Shown: positions 1-9,597, numbered from the stretch's first letter. The stretch is 64,000 nucleotides of DNA from Polynucleobacter ibericus (GCF_018687955.1 NZ_CP061309.1:1534007-1598006); one strand, 5' to 3'. The notes: generated from the sequence alone by a model not told the origin. A program made the numbers and translations.

Positions 1-127
1 CAGCTTTTACTGGCTTGGCTGGAATTTTTGCTTTGACTGCTGTTTTAGCTGGAGTTTTTGCTTTAGCTACTGGTTTAGCTGGAGCTTTTGCTTTTGGAGC
101 TGGTTTTTTGGTCTTGGTATTTGGCAT
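1..127 (-). CDS. rpoD: RNA polymerase sigma-70 factor RpoD, N-terminal fragment
   Basis: An open frame starts with ATG at 127 and runs off the left edge after 42 codons. Everything visible is a Lys/Ala/Pro-rich tail (MPNTKTKKPAPKAKAP and onward) built from imperfect repeats of the type K-A-P-A-K-P-V. No sigma domain lies inside the window, so the identification is inferred. The primary sigma factor of Burkholderiales often carries a basic low-complexity N-terminal extension, and rpoD follows dnaG on the same strand in the conserved rpsU-dnaG-rpoD cluster, as here. The alternative is a small histone-like Lys/Ala-rich protein; the position after dnaG favours RpoD. Confidence 0.72.
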   Translation of the reverse strand, partial: MPNTKTKKPAPKAKAPAKPVAKAKTPAKTAVKAKIPAKPVKA

Positions 128-360
128 TTATTAGCACTTACTCACATTACTGTTGTTGATATCGACTGAAGAAACACAGCCCCGCGTAACTCACTTACTC
201 ACTTACCCCAAATTTCATTAAAATAAAGCGCAAGTGGCTGAATTAAATCGGTTTTTTCTTGGGAACAGAGGATTATAGTCGATTGCGACTTTTTGGACCC
301 TATTCTTCCTAAAAATATGGGGTAATTTCAGGGAATTTCTAGGGGTCTTTACAGAAATTC
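128..360 (-). promoter_or_regulatory. dnaG-rpoD intergenic leader with TATAAT box and short direct repeats
   Basis: This 233-base gap holds a perfect minus-strand TATAAT at 277-272, giving a leader of roughly 135-140 nt before the rpoD ATG. No good -35 box sits 17 bases upstream of it. Inside the leader the 11-mer CACTTACTCAC (plus strand) occurs twice, at 135-145 and 192-202, with part of a third copy following the second. A dedicated rpoD promoter after dnaG is known in other proteobacteria; the role of the repeats is unknown. Confidence 0.4.
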
Positions 361-2322
361 TTAGAAGAATTTCAGCTTTTCGCCCAATTCCCGATAACGG
401 GCTTTATCTTGCTCGGAAGCGGTGCTTCCAGCGATCTTTTGGGCAATTTCGGTCATTTCTTGCTTGAGATGGATTAATTCCAGTTTTTTGAATGCTCCAT
501 CAAGATCAGCGGCAGCACCTTCAAGCTCTAGATCGGATCCCATTACACGATTTCTGAGCACTTCATACAAAGGAGCGAACTCGCTACGTGAGAGCTGATC
601 CTGGAACATGGCAAATGCCCCAGCGCCTGCGACTGCCGGTTTATTGCCCTCACCTGGAATGAATTCAACTAAGTCACACTGCGACAAAAGATCTTTCATT
701 AACGCATGTGCTTTTGCAGATCTTTGTTCTGCAGCCTTAAATGCAAGCTCGCGCTTATTCGCATCTAAGGCTTTTCCCAAATGCGGAAACTGAATAATGA
801 CGCGTAACATTTGCTCTGCCAAATCGGTTGGCGCTTTGGGTGGTTCAATATTATGAGTAGCCACGCGTTTTGCGGAACCTTTGGATGCCTGCCATGGAGC
901 ACCCTGTCGATTACTCGAAAAATTATTCTGATTACCCTGGTTGCCTTGCCCACTTTGAGTCCGCGCTTGAACTGGCTGATAAGTAGTTTGGCGAACGGGT
1001 GCAGGCGCCACTGTTAAACCACAAAACGCTTCGAGTTCTGCTGGGGTTGTATTGGTCCGAATCGCTAGCTCACGCAAGATTTGGGTTCGCAAAGCGATTG
1101 GCGGCATGGAGAGCAACAGCGGCTTAGCGGCATGATGCGTATGGGCTCTGCCTTCAGGCGTGGTTAACTCATGGCCTTCGCTCGCCACCTTAAAGAAGAA
1201 GCTGGAGATAGACATCGCTTCTTTGATAACCTTTTCAAAAGCAGGCGCTCCATAAGCTCGCACGTAACTATCAGGATCATGCTCGGTTGGCAAAAACAAG
1301 AAACGAATTTCTTTATCATCCGACATCAAAGGCAAACAAGCTTCTAGCGCACGCTGTGCTGCACGTTGACCTGCAGCATCACCATCAAATGAGAACACTA
1401 CTTTATCGGTTTGGCGCAATAGCATGCGCACATGGTTTGCAGTGCATGCTGTTCCTAAAGTAGCTACTGCATTCGGAAAACCCAATTGCGCTAAAGCAAC
1501 GACATCCATGTAACCTTCACAAACGAGAACATATTCTTGTCCACGAATAGCTTGTCTTGCTTCAAACAACCCATAAAGAGTATTTCCTTTGGAGAACAAA
1601 GGTGTCTCTGGAGAATTTAAATACTTAGGCTCGCCTTGATCCAAAATGCGCCCACCAAAGCCAATTGTCTGTCCTTTGGGATTGCGAATTGGGAACATAA
1701 TGCGATCGCGAAAACGGTCATAGCGCTTGATTGGTGCCCCTTCAGACTGCTCGCCCTGAATCAGCAAGCCACCTTCCACCAAAGTCTTTGCTATTTCGTC
1801 ATTGGAATAAGTGCCAAACACAGCTTCCAGGCCCTGCCAGCCATCAGGCGCATAGCCTAAAGCGTAGCGCTTCGCTATTTCACCCGTAAGACCGCGGCCT
1901 TTGAGATATTCAACTGCACGGGTATTGCCTTTAAGTTGCTGGCGATACCAGTCTGCAGCTGAACTCATCACTTCACTCAGCGCCATAGCTTGCTGTTGTC
2001 TTGCTACATCATTTGCGGTGCACTCTTCACGTGGTACATCTAATCCTGCCGAACGCGCAAGATCTTCAATCGCATCTACATAACCAAGGCCGGAATACTC
2101 CATTAAAAAACTAATCGCTGATCCATGTGCGCCACAACCAAAGCAGTGATAAAACTGTTTAGTCGGAGATACTGAAAATGAAGGAGACTTCTCTGAATGA
2201 AAAGGGCACAAACCCTGAAAGTTTGCACCCGCTTTTTTTAACTTAACATGCTGCCCAACCACATCAACGATATCAACCCGATTTAAAAGATCGGCAATGA
2301 AGGATTGTGGAATGAGTGCCAT
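361..2322 (-). CDS. dnaG: DNA primase DnaG
   Basis: This 653-aa protein synthesises RNA primers at the replication fork with DnaB helicase. The N-terminal CHC2 zinc finger is intact (C39, H42, C60, C63). The TOPRIM catalytic core shows E269-G-Y-M-D and the D313-G-D metal-binding motif. A Gln/Asn/Ser-rich linker near residues 450-480 separates the core from the C-terminal helicase-binding domain. Length is usual for the family. The ATG at 2322 gives the canonical DnaG N-terminus. It lies 36 bases after yqeY and upstream of rpoD, the classic macromolecular-synthesis arrangement. I see no strong Shine-Dalgarno sequence before it. Confidence 0.97.
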   Translation of the reverse strand: MALIPQSFIADLLNRVDIVDVVGQHVKLKKAGANFQGLCPFHSEKSPSFSVSPTKQFYHCFGCGAHGSAISFLMEYSGLGYVDAIEDLARSAGLDVPREECTANDVARQQQAMALSEVMSSAADWYRQQLKGNTRAVEYLKGRGLTGEIAKRYALGYAPDGWQGLEAVFGTYSNDEIAKTLVEGGLLIQGEQSEGAPIKRYDRFRDRIMFPIRNPKGQTIGFGGRILDQGEPKYLNSPETPLFSKGNTLYGLFEARQAIRGQEYVLVCEGYMDVVALAQLGFPNAVATLGTACTANHVRMLLRQTDKVVFSFDGDAAGQRAAQRALEACLPLMSDDKEIRFLFLPTEHDPDSYVRAYGAPAFEKVIKEAMSISSFFFKVASEGHELTTPEGRAHTHHAAKPLLLSMPPIALRTQILRELAIRTNTTPAELEAFCGLTVAPAPVRQTTYQPVQARTQSGQGNQGNQNNFSSNRQGAPWQASKGSAKRVATHNIEPPKAPTDLAEQMLRVIIQFPHLGKALDANKRELAFKAAEQRSAKAHALMKDLLSQCDLVEFIPGEGNKPAVAGAGAFAMFQDQLSRSEFAPLYEVLRNRVMGSDLELEGAAADLDGAFKKLELIHLKQEMTEIAQKIAGSTASEQDKARYRELGEKLKFF

Positions 2323-2358
2323 AGGGCGAGTATGAAACTGTTTCTCTTTTTTGAATAC

Positions 2359-2805
2359 TTACTTGGCGAGTGCGGCTTTTACTAAGCCTGAAACTTTGCC
2401 CATATCTGCTTTGCCAGCCAATTGACCTTTCAGCACGCCAATAACCTTACCCATATCCTGTGGGCCAGCAGCACCTGTAGAGGCAACGGCAGCAGCCACT
2501 GCAGCCTCAACCTCAGCATCGGATAACTGCGCAGGCAAGTAAGTTTGCAAGATCACCATCTCGGCAGCTTCAATTGCCACTAAATCATCGCGCCCTGCTT
2601 TTTCAAACTGAGAAATAGAATCCTTGCGTTGCTTAATCATTTTTTCAACAGTTGCAACTACACCGGCATCATCAACCACGATGCGCTCATCAACTTCACG
2701 TTGCTTAATCGCTGCCAACAAAAGACGAATAGTTCCTAGGCGCTCAACTTCTTTTGCGCGCATAGCATTTTTCATATCTTCGGTAATTTGATCTTTTAAG
2801 CTCAT
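2359..2805 (-). CDS. yqeY: GatB/YqeY domain-containing protein
   Basis: This 148-aa protein of the GatB/YqeY family resembles the C-terminal tRNA-binding tail domain of Asp/Glu-tRNA amidotransferase subunit B. It starts MSLKDQITEDMKNAM, has the family motif RLLLAAIKQREVDERI, and ends in a GKVSGLVKAAL-type helix. The frame stays open to 2865, but that extension would run into the rpsU terminator. The ATG at 2805, preceded by AGGA, is therefore chosen. It sits between rpsU and dnaG, its usual place in Burkholderiales. Its biochemical role is not established. Confidence 0.9.
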   Translation of the reverse strand: MSLKDQITEDMKNAMRAKEVERLGTIRLLLAAIKQREVDERIVVDDAGVVATVEKMIKQRKDSISQFEKAGRDDLVAIEAAEMVILQTYLPAQLSDAEVEAAVAAAVASTGAAGPQDMGKVIGVLKGQLAGKADMGKVSGLVKAALAK

Positions 2806-2844
2806 GACTTCATTCCTGATGTTGATTGATGGTGATTCAGAAAG

Positions 2845-2879
2845 CAAAAACCCGCTGCGTTTCACCGTCAGCGGGTTTC
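2845..2879 (-). terminator. Rho-independent terminator after rpsU
   Basis: The minus strand reads AACCCGCTG, an 11-base loop, then CAGCGGGTT followed by TTTTTG. The stem arms are at 2877-2869 and 2857-2849. It lies between rpsU and yqeY-dnaG and would reduce read-through from the abundant ribosomal-protein transcript into the primase gene, as in the E. coli rpsU-dnaG-rpoD operon. Confidence 0.85.
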
Positions 2880-2913
2880 AAAGCTTCTCGGTGAAGAGAG
2901 CTTTTAAATTCTA

Positions 2914-3126
2914 TTAGTAAAGCTTCTTAGGCAACATCTGGCTGCGAATACGCTTGTAATGGCGCTTAGCAGCTGCGGCCTTCTTACGCTTACGCTCAGC
3001 CGTTGGCTTCTCGTAGAACTCGCGTGCACGCAAGTCTGTCAAAAGGCCATTCTTTTCAATGGTGCGCTTGAAACGGCGCAATGCCACTTCAAATGGTTCG
3101 TTTTCGCGGAGGCGGACTGTAGTCAT
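2914..3126 (-). CDS. rpsU: 30S ribosomal protein S21
   Basis: A 70-aa, very basic protein with the S21 signature ([17 protein letters not shown] near residues 5-21, then [13 protein letters not shown]). S21 sits on the 30S platform near the anti-Shine-Dalgarno end of 16S rRNA. Start ATG is at 3126; the 77-base gap to the divergent tsaD gene must hold both promoters. A minus-strand TAGAAT at 3184-3179 is a possible -10 box. Confidence 0.97.
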   Translation of the reverse strand: MTTVRLRENEPFEVALRRFKRTIEKNGLLTDLRAREFYEKPTAERKRKKAAAAKRHYKRIRSQMLPKKLY

Positions 3127-3203
3127 ACTTATTTAACTCGTATATGCTCGATAGATATCGAAAAATTAACTGAATTGCGATTCTAGCACGACCAAGCGAA
3201 AAA

Positions 3204-4277
3204 ATGATTGTTTTAGGAATAGAAACTTCTTGTGACGAGACCGGGGTGGCTTTATACAACACCACGCCTTGGGAAGAGGGTAAACCGGCCTTCCAGGGCA
3301 TACTGGGCCAAGGTTTGCACTCCCAAATCGCCATGCACCGGGATTATGGGGGCGTTGTCCCCGAATTAGCCTCCCGAGACCATATTCGTCGAGTTTTACC
3401 CCTTTTAGACCAATCTTTAGCCCAATCGGACCTCAAATTGGCCGATATTGATGCCGTAGCCTTCACCCAAGGGCCAGGACTGGCTGGCGCCCTCCTGGTA
3501 GGCAGTGCCTTTGCTAAATCACTAGCTCAGGGACTTAATCTACCTTCTATTGGGGTACATCACTTAGAGGGACACCTGCTCTCCCCGCTTTTGGGCCAAA
3601 CAGCCCCCCAATTTCCATTTATTGCCCTACTGGTATCGGGCGGCCACACCCAACTCATGAAAGTTTCCGGCATTGGCCAATACGAGCTTCTTGGTGAGAC
3701 TTTGGATGATGCTGCTGGCGAAGCTTTCGATAAAACCGCCAAATTACTTGGTCTAAATTACCCGGGTGGCGCTGCAATTTCTAAATTAGCAGAACAAGGT
3801 CGCCCCGGAATGTTTGATTTACCAAAACCAATGTTGCATTCGGGTGATTTAGATTTTTCTTTCTCAGGTCTAAAGACTGCAGTCCTTAATCAAACTAAAA
3901 AGTTTTCTGAGAAAAATATTGTTGACGCAAATGAGATCGCACAATTTCATGCGAACCTCGCTAGAAGTTTTGTCGACTCAATCGTGGCAGTGCTAATAAG
4001 TAAATCTGAAAAAGCACTCAAGCAAACTGGTTGCAAACATTTAGTGCTCGCTGGAGGCGTGGGGGCGAATTTACAGTTGCGCACAGCACTCAATGACAAG
4101 GCGAAGAAGAATGGCTTTGAAGTGCACTATCCACCACTTGAGCTCTGCACTGACAATGGAGTGATGATCGCTTTTGCTGGGGCGCTACGTATGCTTGCCA
4201 AAAATAATGGCTCCACAACTTCTGGAGCCTTTGATATCAAACCCCGTTGGGATTTACAAAGCAATAATCTGAAATAA
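3204..4277 (+). CDS. tsaD: tRNA N6-adenosine threonylcarbamoyltransferase TsaD
   Basis: TsaD (YgjD/Gcp/Kae1 family) transfers threonylcarbamoyl to A37 of ANN-decoding tRNAs together with TsaB and TsaE. The 357-aa sequence opens with the ASKHA-fold motif [13 protein letters not shown]. It contains the metal-binding HHLEGH (H120, H124), the phosphate loop [10 protein letters not shown], and a C-terminal [11 protein letters not shown]. Length is normal. The gene is single, divergent from rpsU and convergent with folE2 (23-base gap). The same rpsU/tsaD divergence occurs in E. coli. Confidence 0.97.
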   Translation: MIVLGIETSCDETGVALYNTTPWEEGKPAFQGILGQGLHSQIAMHRDYGGVVPELASRDHIRRVLPLLDQSLAQSDLKLADIDAVAFTQGPGLAGALLVGSAFAKSLAQGLNLPSIGVHHLEGHLLSPLLGQTAPQFPFIALLVSGGHTQLMKVSGIGQYELLGETLDDAAGEAFDKTAKLLGLNYPGGAAISKLAEQGRPGMFDLPKPMLHSGDLDFSFSGLKTAVLNQTKKFSEKNIVDANEIAQFHANLARSFVDSIVAVLISKSEKALKQTGCKHLVLAGGVGANLQLRTALNDKAKKNGFEVHYPPLELCTDNGVMIAFAGALRMLAKNNGSTTSGAFDIKPRWDLQSNNLK

Positions 4278-4300
4278 ATTGATTGCTTATCTGCAGTTAT

Positions 4301-5128
4301 TTATTTCTTGTGGCTAATTCTAGCGAATGCGCTGTGATTGTGAATAGACTCGAAGTTCTCGGCTTCAACTACAAAAGACCGAATACGCTGATCTGCCTTG
4401 AGGTTCCCGGCCACGTCACGTACTAAATCTTCCACGAATTTCGGGTTGCTGTATGAGCGCTCGGTCACCCACTTTTCATCAGGGCGCTTAAGTAGACCCC
4501 ATAACTCACTAGATGCTTCACTCTCGGCAGCAGTCACCAAATCTTCTACTGTCATCCTGGTTTCCGTATCTAGCACCACTGACATCGTTACATGCGAGCG
4601 TTGATTATGCGCACCAAAATCAGAAATCTCTTTAGAGCACGGACATAAACTCATTACTGGGACTTGAGCACGCAAACCTAATTCAACATCAGTAATGCCT
4701 TTTGAATTCTGATTGGCAGTCGCCATCCAAGTCACTTCGTAATCCATCAAGCTCTCAACTCCGGAAACCGGAGCAGCTTTTTTAACAAAGTGCGTATAGG
4801 TAAATTGAACATGCCCTTCCTTGGCATCGAGCAATGGCAACATCTCACGCACCATTGCGACAACGGAAGTACTGTCTACTGCAATATCTTGCTTTTGTAG
4901 CAAAGCCATAAAGCGAGACATATGGGTACCCTTCACATGCGCAGGCAATGCCACATCCATCTCAAAAGTGCCAACCGATGGAAAGTTCCCTGTCGCGCTA
5001 CGAATCGTCAGCGGATGACGCACGCCACGAATACCAACTTGCTCAATCGGTAAAGCGCGCTCGTCCCGCGTGGATTGCACGTCAGGCATTGCGCTAGGCT
5101 TGAGAAAAGCGGGATTCATGTCATTCAT
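4301..5128 (-). CDS. folE2: GTP cyclohydrolase I type 2 (FolE2)
   Basis: FolE2 converts GTP to 7,8-dihydroneopterin triphosphate, the first step of tetrahydrofolate synthesis, and unlike FolE does not strictly require zinc. The 275-aa protein carries VGIRGVRHPLTIR near the start, VPVMSLCPCSKEISDFGAHNQ with the conserved Cys pair, and a C-terminal FESIHNHSAFARI. The ATG at 5128 gives the usual MNDMNPAF start; a TTG six codons upstream (5146) is possible but less likely. It begins 25 bases after dxs stops, so it is probably co-transcribed with dxs and ispA. Confidence 0.93.
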   Translation of the reverse strand: MNDMNPAFLKPSAMPDVQSTRDERALPIEQVGIRGVRHPLTIRSATGNFPSVGTFEMDVALPAHVKGTHMSRFMALLQKQDIAVDSTSVVAMVREMLPLLDAKEGHVQFTYTHFVKKAAPVSGVESLMDYEVTWMATANQNSKGITDVELGLRAQVPVMSLCPCSKEISDFGAHNQRSHVTMSVVLDTETRMTVEDLVTAAESEASSELWGLLKRPDEKWVTERSYSNPKFVEDLVRDVAGNLKADQRIRSFVVEAENFESIHNHSAFARISHKK

Positions 5129-5153
5129 GGCTCTATTTTCAGGCAAAACCAGC

Positions 5154-7055
5154 TTATTTGCCTACAAGTGCTGAATTTACGGCCAATATTGCTGGAAAAC
5201 GCTGTTTGATAGAGTTGGCGATACCCTCTACGTCCAGGCCACACTTGGTCATCAGCAAGCTGTAGTCGCCATGCTCAATAAATTGATCAGGAAGACCTAA
5301 TTGCAGGAGGGGCTTATGAATACCAAGATTCGATAACGCCTCTAAACATGCGCTACCAGCACCGCCAGCAATTGCGCCGTCTTCAATCGTCACGAAATAA
5401 TCATGGTCCTCAGCGAGTGATTGAATTAAATCTACATCAAGCGGCTTTACAAAACGCATATTGGCAACCGTTGCATCAATACCCTCAGCCACTTCGAGCG
5501 CAGGGTAGAGCAAAGTACCGAATGCCAATATCGCCACACGCTGACCCGCAGGTGCAGTGGATTTACGACGAACCTCACTCTTGCCCATGGGCAGTGTGCG
5601 CAACTCTTTTGAAGGAATTGCGCCTACACCAGCACCACGTGGATAACGCACTGCGCTTGGATGCGGTTGATGAAAAGCGGTTGTTAATAAATCACGGCAC
5701 TCCGCCTCATCCGCTGGTGTCATCACCAACATATTCGGAATGCAGCGTAAAAATGGAATGTCATATGCACCAGCATGTGTAGCACCATCAGCGCCAACTA
5801 AGCCGGCACGATCCAATGCAAACAACACTGGCAGATCTTGTAACGCAACATCGTGAATGAGCTGGTCATACGCACGCTGCAAGAAAGTAGAGTAAATCGC
5901 TACAACCGGCTTCATACCCTCGCATGCCATACCCGCTGCAAATGTCACGGCATGTTGTTCAGCAATGCCTACATCGTAGTAACGTTTTGGGAAATTCTTT
6001 TCAAACTCAACCAAACCTGAACCTTCACGCATCGCTGGCGTTATACCCACCAACAAAGGATCTGCATGTGCCATGTCGCATAGCCACTCGCCAAAAACTT
6101 GTGTAAAAGTTTTCTTGCTAGTGGCCGCTTTTTTCACACCCTCTTCAGGATTAAATTTACTAGGGCCGTGATACAGCACTGGATCTGCTTCGGCTAACTC
6201 ATAGCCCTGACCTTTTTTGGTCACTACGTGCAGGAACTGTGGCCCCCGACCCTCAAGGGCAAGGCGACGTACGTTCTGCAGCATCGGAATCAAAGCATCT
6301 AAATCATGACCGTCAATTGGGCCAAAATAGTTAAAGCCAAACTCTTGGAAAATCGTTGAGGGAGAAACCATACCCTTGGCATGATCCTCAAGGCGCTTAG
6401 CAAACTCCCGCAAGGGTGGTGCAATCGACAGCACGCTATCAATTCCCTTTTTGGTCGCAGAATATATATTGCCGCTTAGTAATCTGGCTAGGTGACGATT
6501 GAGTGCACCCACCGCAGGTGAGATCGACATATCATTGTCATTCAGTATGACAACCAATGGTATATCGTCATACACGCCGGCATTATTCATAGCCTCGAAA
6601 GCCATGCCACCAGTCATAGCGCTATCACCAATCACCGCTACAGCTACCTGACGCTCGCCTTTAGTTTGGAACGCACGAGCCATACCCATCGCCGCAGAAA
6701 TACTAGTAGACGAGTGCCCAGTACCAAAAGCATCAAACTCACTTTCCGAGCGATGCGGAAATCCCGAGAGACCCTGGTACTGACGCAAGGTATTCATTCG
6801 CTCACGACGACCCGTCAAAATCTTATGTGGATAACTTTGATGTCCCACATCCCAAACGATACGATCGTCTGGGGTATCAAATACGTAATGTAAAGCAATC
6901 GATAACTCCACCGTTCCTAAATTGGAGGATAGATGTCCACCTGTCTTAGAAACAGAATCCAAAACAAACTCACGTAACTCATCAGCTAAAGCAGGTAACT
7001 CTTCACGTGTGAGTTTTTTGAGATCGTCAGGGGAGTTAATGGAATGTAAAGTCAT
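5154..7055 (-). CDS. dxs: 1-deoxy-D-xylulose-5-phosphate synthase
   Basis: Dxs condenses pyruvate with glyceraldehyde 3-phosphate, the first step of the MEP isoprenoid pathway, using thiamine diphosphate. The 633-aa protein shows the N-terminal thiamine domain ([33 protein letters not shown] with the GDS-N motif), the central transketolase-like domain ([33 protein letters not shown]) and the C-terminal domain. It is downstream of ispA, so entry and middle steps of prenyl synthesis are grouped; ispH is found separately at 38342-39283. Confidence 0.97.
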   Translation of the reverse strand: MTLHSINSPDDLKKLTREELPALADELREFVLDSVSKTGGHLSSNLGTVELSIALHYVFDTPDDRIVWDVGHQSYPHKILTGRRERMNTLRQYQGLSGFPHRSESEFDAFGTGHSSTSISAAMGMARAFQTKGERQVAVAVIGDSAMTGGMAFEAMNNAGVYDDIPLVVILNDNDMSISPAVGALNRHLARLLSGNIYSATKKGIDSVLSIAPPLREFAKRLEDHAKGMVSPSTIFQEFGFNYFGPIDGHDLDALIPMLQNVRRLALEGRGPQFLHVVTKKGQGYELAEADPVLYHGPSKFNPEEGVKKAATSKKTFTQVFGEWLCDMAHADPLLVGITPAMREGSGLVEFEKNFPKRYYDVGIAEQHAVTFAAGMACEGMKPVVAIYSTFLQRAYDQLIHDVALQDLPVLFALDRAGLVGADGATHAGAYDIPFLRCIPNMLVMTPADEAECRDLLTTAFHQPHPSAVRYPRGAGVGAIPSKELRTLPMGKSEVRRKSTAPAGQRVAILAFGTLLYPALEVAEGIDATVANMRFVKPLDVDLIQSLAEDHDYFVTIEDGAIAGGAGSACLEALSNLGIHKPLLQLGLPDQFIEHGDYSLLMTKCGLDVEGIANSIKQRFPAILAVNSALVGK

Positions 7056-7108
7056 CGAATCTAAATAATCTGTACTAATGAATTTCTCTTATATTTCTCA
7101 TGTATCTC

Positions 7109-8008
7109 TTATTTGCCGCGATTGACAACCAAGAGAGCCAAATCTTTTAATGCTTGCGCCTGAGCACCAAAACTATCTAAGCTAGCGATTGCTACTTCTT
7201 GTAATTCTTTAGCCTGCTTCTGCGCATAGTCTAAACCCATCAAGGTCACATAGGTCGGCTTATTCGCTGCAGCGTCCTTGCCGGCTGTTTTTCCCAAGGT
7301 TTGACTATCAGCAGTAGCATCCAGTACATCATCGACAATCTGGAACGCCAATCCCAAGGCTTTTGAGTATGCCTCGAGATGCGCCAATTGCGTTTGATTG
7401 AGTTGCGCAGCAATACCACCCAGTTCTACAGCGCAGGACAATAACGCACCGGTCTTCATGGCATGCATTTGTTTTAAGCCTGGCAGATCAAGCTTCTTAC
7501 CAACGCTCTCTAAATCAATTGCCTGACCACCAGCCATCCCGCGTGAACCAGAGGCAGCTGCTAAAGCAGAGATCATTTTTAGACGAACCTGCGCATCACA
7601 GTTTGCAGCTGCTAGGATCTCAAAGGCACGAGTTTGCAATGCATCACCAACCAACAGCGCAGTAGCTTCATCAAAAGCTTTATGTACGGTTGGGCGACCG
7701 CGACGCAAATCATCGTCATCCATACAGGGTAAATCGTCATGCACCAAGGAGTAGGCATGAATACATTCAATCGCAACTGCGGCAGCGTCCAATGAAACAG
7801 CTTCTGCTTTTCCATCATTACTCAGTTCACCAGCAGCGTAAACTAATAGCGGACGTATACGCTTGCCGCCACCCTGCGCTGCATAACGCATTGCCTCATG
7901 CAAACGATGTGGTGTGGTTTGTGCAGAATCGAGTAAGCGCTCTAAGGCTGACTCAGTTCGTTCGGAGTGGGAATTTATCCACTCTTGGAATTGAAAAGTG
8001 TTGCTCAA
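7109..8008 (-). CDS. ispA: (2E,6E)-farnesyl diphosphate synthase
   Basis: IspA extends dimethylallyl/geranyl diphosphate with isopentenyl diphosphate to make farnesyl diphosphate. The 299-aa protein has both aspartate-rich motifs: DDLPCMDDDDLRRGRPT (FARM) and FQIVDDVLD (SARM). The start is a TTG at 8008 that directly abuts the xseB stop codon. GAGG a few bases upstream, inside xseB, provides a ribosome site. The first in-frame ATG lies about 40 codons in and would remove conserved sequence. It is translated in a tight xseB-ispA unit. Confidence 0.95.
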   Translation of the reverse strand: MSNTFQFQEWINSHSERTESALERLLDSAQTTPHRLHEAMRYAAQGGGKRIRPLLVYAAGELSNDGKAEAVSLDAAAVAIECIHAYSLVHDDLPCMDDDDLRRGRPTVHKAFDEATALLVGDALQTRAFEILAAANCDAQVRLKMISALAAASGSRGMAGGQAIDLESVGKKLDLPGLKQMHAMKTGALLSCAVELGGIAAQLNQTQLAHLEAYSKALGLAFQIVDDVLDATADSQTLGKTAGKDAAANKPTYVTLMGLDYAQKQAKELQEVAIASLDSFGAQAQALKDLALLVVNRGK

Positions 8009-8242
8009 TTAAGCCTCGAATACCCGAACCTGTTGCTCAACTTGGGCTAGCATTCCTTGGCAATGCTTTAACAAAGCGGCACCGCGTTGGTAGGCTAGCA
8101 AGGTCTCTTCTAAGGAAAATTTGCCGGACTCCATATCGGAAATAAGCTTCTCAAGCTCCTTGACGGCTTGCTCATAGCGCAAGTTGGGGTCAATTTGGAC
8201 CTCAAGACCGGGTTTTTGACTCTCTGACTTCTTGGCTGGCAT
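8009..8242 (-). CDS. xseB: Exodeoxyribonuclease VII small subunit
   Basis: A 77-aa protein with the XseB core YEQAVKELEKLISDMESG followed by SLEETLLAYQRGAALLKHCQ. XseB associates in several copies with XseA to degrade single-stranded DNA. The ATG at 8242 follows an AAGGAA ribosome site. xseA is not in the window. It heads the xseB-ispA-dxs-folE2 cluster and is divergent from the Rieske oxygenase gene. Confidence 0.94.
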   Translation of the reverse strand: MPAKKSESQKPGLEVQIDPNLRYEQAVKELEKLISDMESGKFSLEETLLAYQRGAALLKHCQGMLAQVEQQVRVFEA

Positions 8243-8311
8243 ATGCTGGATTCCTTGGTATTTCTCACACAGATAGCCCTACATCTTAAAGCGAGAAGCT
8301 CCTTGGATGGG

Positions 8312-8317
8312 TATAAT
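8312..8317 (+). promoter_or_regulatory. Possible -10 box for the Rieske oxygenase gene
   Basis: A perfect TATAAT lies in the 162-base divergent gap between xseB and the Rieske gene, predicting a leader of about 80 nt. No good -35 hexamer is visible at the usual distance, so an activator may be needed or the match may be chance. Confidence 0.35.
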
Positions 8318-8404
8318 CCATCCCTTCCTTTCCAATATCGATCCGTCGATGGTTGGATTGGTTATTCCGCTTAGCTTCGGCTGACGTTTTCGGGGGTGGG
8401 GAGA

Positions 8405-9511
8405 ATGACTAATCTGGCTACCGCGCAGCAGCTTGCGCCGTCCAATTTACAACTGCCGGTTTCGGCATATTTTGACGCTGATTTGTATCAGCGGGAAATC
8501 GAACTGCTTTTTAAGCAGGGTCCCGGCTATGTTGGTCACGAACTCATGGTGCCTGAAATCGGCTCCTATCAAACTTTAAGAGCAGAAAACGAAGGTCGCA
8601 TCCTCGTTCGCAATGAATCCGGCGTGGAACTACTTTCCAACGTTTGTCGCCATCGTCAAGCATTGATGCTCAATGGTCGTGGCAAAGCCGATAATATTGT
8701 TTGCCCATTACATCGCTGGACCTATGACTTAGGTGGCAACTTATTAGGTGCGCCACACTTCGAAGATAAACCTTGTCTAAATCTTGGTAAGTCCCCATTA
8801 CAAAATTGGCAGGGTCTCTTGTTTGAAGGCCCACGTGATGTACGTACCGATCTTGCCAAACTTGGTGTTGCTGATGATCTGAAATTTGATGGCTATGTAC
8901 TAGACCATGTTGAAGTACATGATTGCAACTACAACTGGAAAACATTCATTGAGGTATATCTCGAGGACTATCACGTTGTGCCGTTTCATCCAGGTTTAGG
9001 TAAGTTTGTATCTTGCGAAGATCTACATTGGGAATTCGGAGATTGGCATAGCGTCCAAACCGTTGGTATTCATAAAGATTTACAGAACCCAGGTTCACCA
9101 ACCTATCGCAACTGGCATGAGGCAGTACTACGTCAGTTCAACGGCAAAGCCCCACGCCATGGCGCTATCTGGCTAACCTACTACCCCAATGTGATGGTGG
9201 AATGGTATCCAGGGGTGCTTTGCGTATCCACCCTGCATCCAATGGGCGCAAATAAAACTCGCAATATTGTGGAGTTCTACTATCCAGAAGAAATTGCTTT
9301 ATTTGAGCGCGAGTTTGTGGAGGCAGAACGTGCCGCCTATATGGAAACCTGCATCGAGGATGATGAAATCGCCGAGCGTATGGACCAAGGACGCGCAGCA
9401 CTGCTAGCACGTGGCATCAATGAAGTAGGGCCGTACCAAAGCCCCATGGAAGATGGCATGCAACATTTTCATGAGTGGTATCGTCGCGTCATGAACTTTA
9501 CAGGCGCATAA
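8405..9511 (+). CDS. Rieske 2Fe-2S aromatic ring-hydroxylating oxygenase, alpha-subunit type
   Basis: This 368-aa protein has an N-terminal Rieske domain with C81-x-H83 and C100-x2-H103 for the 2Fe-2S cluster. A C-terminal SRPBCC catalytic domain carries the non-haem iron site E-D-Y-H190-x4-H195 (LEDYHVVPFHP). Such oxygenases use O2 and electrons from a reductase to hydroxylate or demethylate aromatic or similar substrates. The substrate cannot be read from sequence, and no reductase, ferredoxin or beta-subunit gene is adjacent. The ATG at 8405 has a strong GGGGAGA-type ribosome site overlapping it; a GTG nine bases upstream is less likely. In Burkholderiales a gene of this type commonly sits beside xseB. 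Confidence 0.88.
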   Translation: MTNLATAQQLAPSNLQLPVSAYFDADLYQREIELLFKQGPGYVGHELMVPEIGSYQTLRAENEGRILVRNESGVELLSNVCRHRQALMLNGRGKADNIVCPLHRWTYDLGGNLLGAPHFEDKPCLNLGKSPLQNWQGLLFEGPRDVRTDLAKLGVADDLKFDGYVLDHVEVHDCNYNWKTFIEVYLEDYHVVPFHPGLGKFVSCEDLHWEFGDWHSVQTVGIHKDLQNPGSPTYRNWHEAVLRQFNGKAPRHGAIWLTYYPNVMVEWYPGVLCVSTLHPMGANKTRNIVEFYYPEEIALFEREFVEAERAAYMETCIEDDEIAERMDQGRAALLARGINEVGPYQSPMEDGMQHFHEWYRRVMNFTGA

Positions 9512-9545
9512 TCAAAAGTAGCTTCACGACATTAGCAATTTACGG

Positions 9546-9569
9546 TTTCATTAATACCTTTCATTAATA
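9546..9569. repeat. Direct repeat TTTCATTAATA, two copies
   Basis: An 11-bp sequence occurs at 9546-9556 and 9559-9569, start-to-start distance 13 bp, in the 86-base gap before the sulfurtransferase gene. It may be an operator or chance AT-rich sequence. Confidence 0.45.
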
Positions 9570-9597
9570 ACCCTCATCACTAAATATAGGAAGCATC

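Noticed and set aside
5348..5782. 144-codon open frame opposite dxs
   Set aside because: Gln/His/Arg-rich shadow of conserved dxs sequence.
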